This document shows, in pieces, positions 62,372-64,000 of a stretch of 64,000 bases of DNA. How positions within the stretch are numbered: position 1 is the first letter of the stretch; each line of letters opens with the position of its first letter. The stretch lies in NCBI GenBank assembly GCA_015680685.1, contig MNCI01025042.1, positions 640,649 to 704,648 of the forward strand, given 5' to 3'. Source of the DNA: Gnetum montanum. Taxonomy: Eukaryota > Streptophyta > Gnetopsida > Gnetales > Gnetaceae. Below the pieces are notes generated by a model. The model did no database searches. It was given only the letters and a program-made list of their open reading frames with translations, and was not told the origin of the DNA. The translations under genes and the position numbers were made by a program.

Positions 62372-62592
62372 GTAATTAACTGTAACACTTAGAATAATTG
62401 TTCCTAAAAATCATTTAATCCCTAGGTATACTGGGAAACTAGAATAGAAACCACCTAAGTCACAGGACTCATTATTACAAACCTTCAGGCACTTTCACAC
62501 GTGATAACAAAAGATCATTAATTAAGACAAGGAGTAAGATATAACTTGACTTCAAAAACAACCTTACTAACACTTGGCCTATGTGATTGCAG
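62372..62592 (+). other. Predicted leader intron before the extra ORF, element 2
   Basis: A candidate 5' splice site CTAGG|GTAATT at 62,372 and a 3' site GATTGCAG|ATG ending at 62,592 bound about 221 nt. CTAACACTTGGCCTATG precedes the acceptor and matches CTAATCCTTGGCTATG in element 1. The donor is weaker than in element 1 and less certain than the acceptor. Confidence 0.45.
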
Positions 62593-64000
62593 ATGGCCCT
62601 GAAACATGGACAATAGGAGGGTCCTGCTCAAGGTAGAAAGAAACAATCTTGGAGGGGTGGAAGACAAGGTCCTACTAGACAACATGTAGAACAGGAGGAG
62701 CAATCATTTAGCATTCATCAAGACGAACCTCCTACCGGATGGTCTAGGCAGGCAGAAGGAGGAGTTGCTGTAGTGCCTAAACCGGGACAACAACTCACGT
62801 TGCGCCAAGATTACGTTCAGTCTATCCATGAGAAGTCCACATTCGCTACAGTGATTGTGGAGTTGAACTTTGAATCATTTGTAGAGTTCACTCCTGAGGC
62901 CATTAGGGATCACCTCAAAGGGTCTCCCTTATGGCCTATCCTCTTTGAAAGCGGTGCCTAGTACCTAGGAGAGACGTACCAATTTTGGCACAATAGGGAG
63001 CAAGGCACCACTATTAATATTTGTGGTGTGATAGTTGACTTCTCTGCGTAGGCCATTTCAGAAGTGTTAAACCTTTTGAATATAGGGCCCCAGGTTGCTT
63101 GGTTATCCACCCGTTCAGACCCCGATGTGTGAAAGGATTGGTTGGAGAAGGCTTATGGCAGAGATAAAGCATTTGGTGAATTGACGATGGAAGAGAGGGT
63201 CTACTTCAAAATTGGGATGTATCACCTCGTCCCCACAAAGGGCCTAAAGAGAATATTGACGTATGTGGCTAGAGGATGTGCAGTGTTGATGGGAAAGGTT
63301 AACGCTAACCTACCCCATCTATATTTGATGGAGATCCTGAGGCGAATTGAGAAACGAAAGATAGGGAAGATGGTGCTACCTTTTCCTTACCTTATTAAAA
63401 AGCTTTGCCAACATGCTGGTATTCGGGGATACACCAATGACGTCCTTTGAAAAGTTCAAACTGCTTCATATGCTGAATTGCTAAAGTCACCAGCTCCAAG
63501 AAAAAGCACTGGCGAAGAGCTGGGACCAGAACAAGAAGAAGAACACATGGGTAGACCCAGTCAACCTCCAGCCATGGGTCCCAACCAACAACAAGAAGCA
63601 GGGCCTAGCATCGGCCAGGATTAGCCGCCACCGCTGCAAGACTACAAATTGTCGATGAGCCATCTTAGGGCCATCATTGAGACGGTTAGTTGGGGAAGTC
63701 GTGATGATGCAAACCTCTTCCGTGTCATCGATGGTGCCATCTAGCCTGCAATTTCGTTGAATCGCACAAGGGGCAAAGTATCCATTCACATAGTAGGAGG
63801 GGAAAGTAGACGGTCACAACAGATCTCAAGAAATGCAGCATCTTTCCAAGTGCAGTTAGAGATTGGTGAAAGGGCCACTGTGGTGGTCATGCAACACAAG
63901 AATGCTGTAGGAGCTGCAGAATTGATCATAGATCACATTAAAGAATCCTTCAATGTACCTGTTGTGCCACCGGAAGATCTCGTAGGAGCATGGGATGCTC
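62593..64000 (+). pseudogene. Gypsy element 2 extra ORF (PF20167-like), partial
   Basis: One frame of 469 codons runs from ATG 62,593 to the window end with no frameshift but seven stops: TAG at 62,614, 62,959, 63,049, 63,622 and 63,742, and TGA at 63,130 and 63,448. Residues after 62,790 give LTLRQDYVQSIHEKS, VELNFESF and LWPILFESGA, then INICGVIVDFSA (like the VRGVxVDFS core of plant transposon-type proteins), and LPFPYLIKKLCQHAGI near 63,380-63,430. After that it is Pro/Gln-rich and then helical. It is homologous to 45,070-47,920 (minus). Function unknown. The absence of indels beside many nonsense changes suggests coding constraint until fairly recently. Confidence 0.75.

Larger units (their letters stand above)
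57745..64000 (+). mobile_element. Gypsy element 2 (Tat/Athila type), 5' portion; runs off the window
   Basis: Plus-strand element with a 5' LTR, tRNA-Asp primer site, a gag homologous to that of element 1, about 1.4 kb of non-coding DNA where pol would be expected, an internal promoter, a predicted intron and an extra ORF homologous to that of element 1. The 3' end lies outside the window. No protease, RT or integrase was found between gag and the extra ORF, so this may be a non-autonomous pol-less derivative, unless pol lies past 64,000. Confidence 0.8.

Overview
The window looks like nuclear DNA of a land plant, most likely a large-genome seed plant. It is AT-rich and gene-poor, dominated by decayed retrotransposons, and carries a plant-specific TCP transcription factor gene. 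The age and density of the repeats would suit a gymnosperm, but that is inference. No rRNA, true tRNA, CRISPR or bacterial-type feature was seen.

Layout. 1-4,900: AT-rich intergenic DNA with repeat scraps. 4,900-9,750: a less AT-rich island holding the only convincing host gene, an intronless TCP gene on the minus strand (5,362-6,693), with about 3 kb of upstream sequence. 9,945-12,690: two diverged direct repeats around a non-coding middle, probably an old LTR-type element. 14,744-15,151: two possible coiled-coil exons of an unidentified gene fragment. 17,491-19,234: an RTE-type LINE with a (GAT)n tail; minus-strand relics of the same family lie near 3.5, 25.6, 28, 33.7 and 35.8 kb. 20,855-25,470: a complete Ty1/copia element on the minus strand with two LTRs, CATAA target duplications, a tRNA-iMet primer site and a polyprotein broken by seven stops and one frameshift. 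26.2-43.8 kb: AT-rich DNA with tRNA-derived SINE copies, a mixed direct/inverted repeat cluster, an unidentified gene-like island (38.55-41.7 kb) and a degenerate repeat array (41.8-43.9 kb).

44,000-57,207: a 13.2-kb Ty3/gypsy element on the minus strand (Tat/Athila type, tRNA-Asp primer site). It has gag, protease, RT, RNase H and integrase, a triplicated integrase GPY/F tail, and a long extra ORF between pol and the 3' LTR. 57,745 to the window end: a related plus-strand element with an LTR, tRNA-Asp primer site and gag, no recognisable pol, then a homologous extra ORF.

The most interesting signal is the module shared by the two gypsy elements. Each extra ORF lies behind an internal TATA promoter that shares motifs with its own element's LTR promoter, and each starts exactly at a similar 3' splice site (CTAAY...CAG|ATG). 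This suggests a separately transcribed, spliced accessory gene. Both elements are heavily mutated, and their premature stops are mostly TAG and TGA, as expected from C-to-T decay at methylated CAG and CGA sites.
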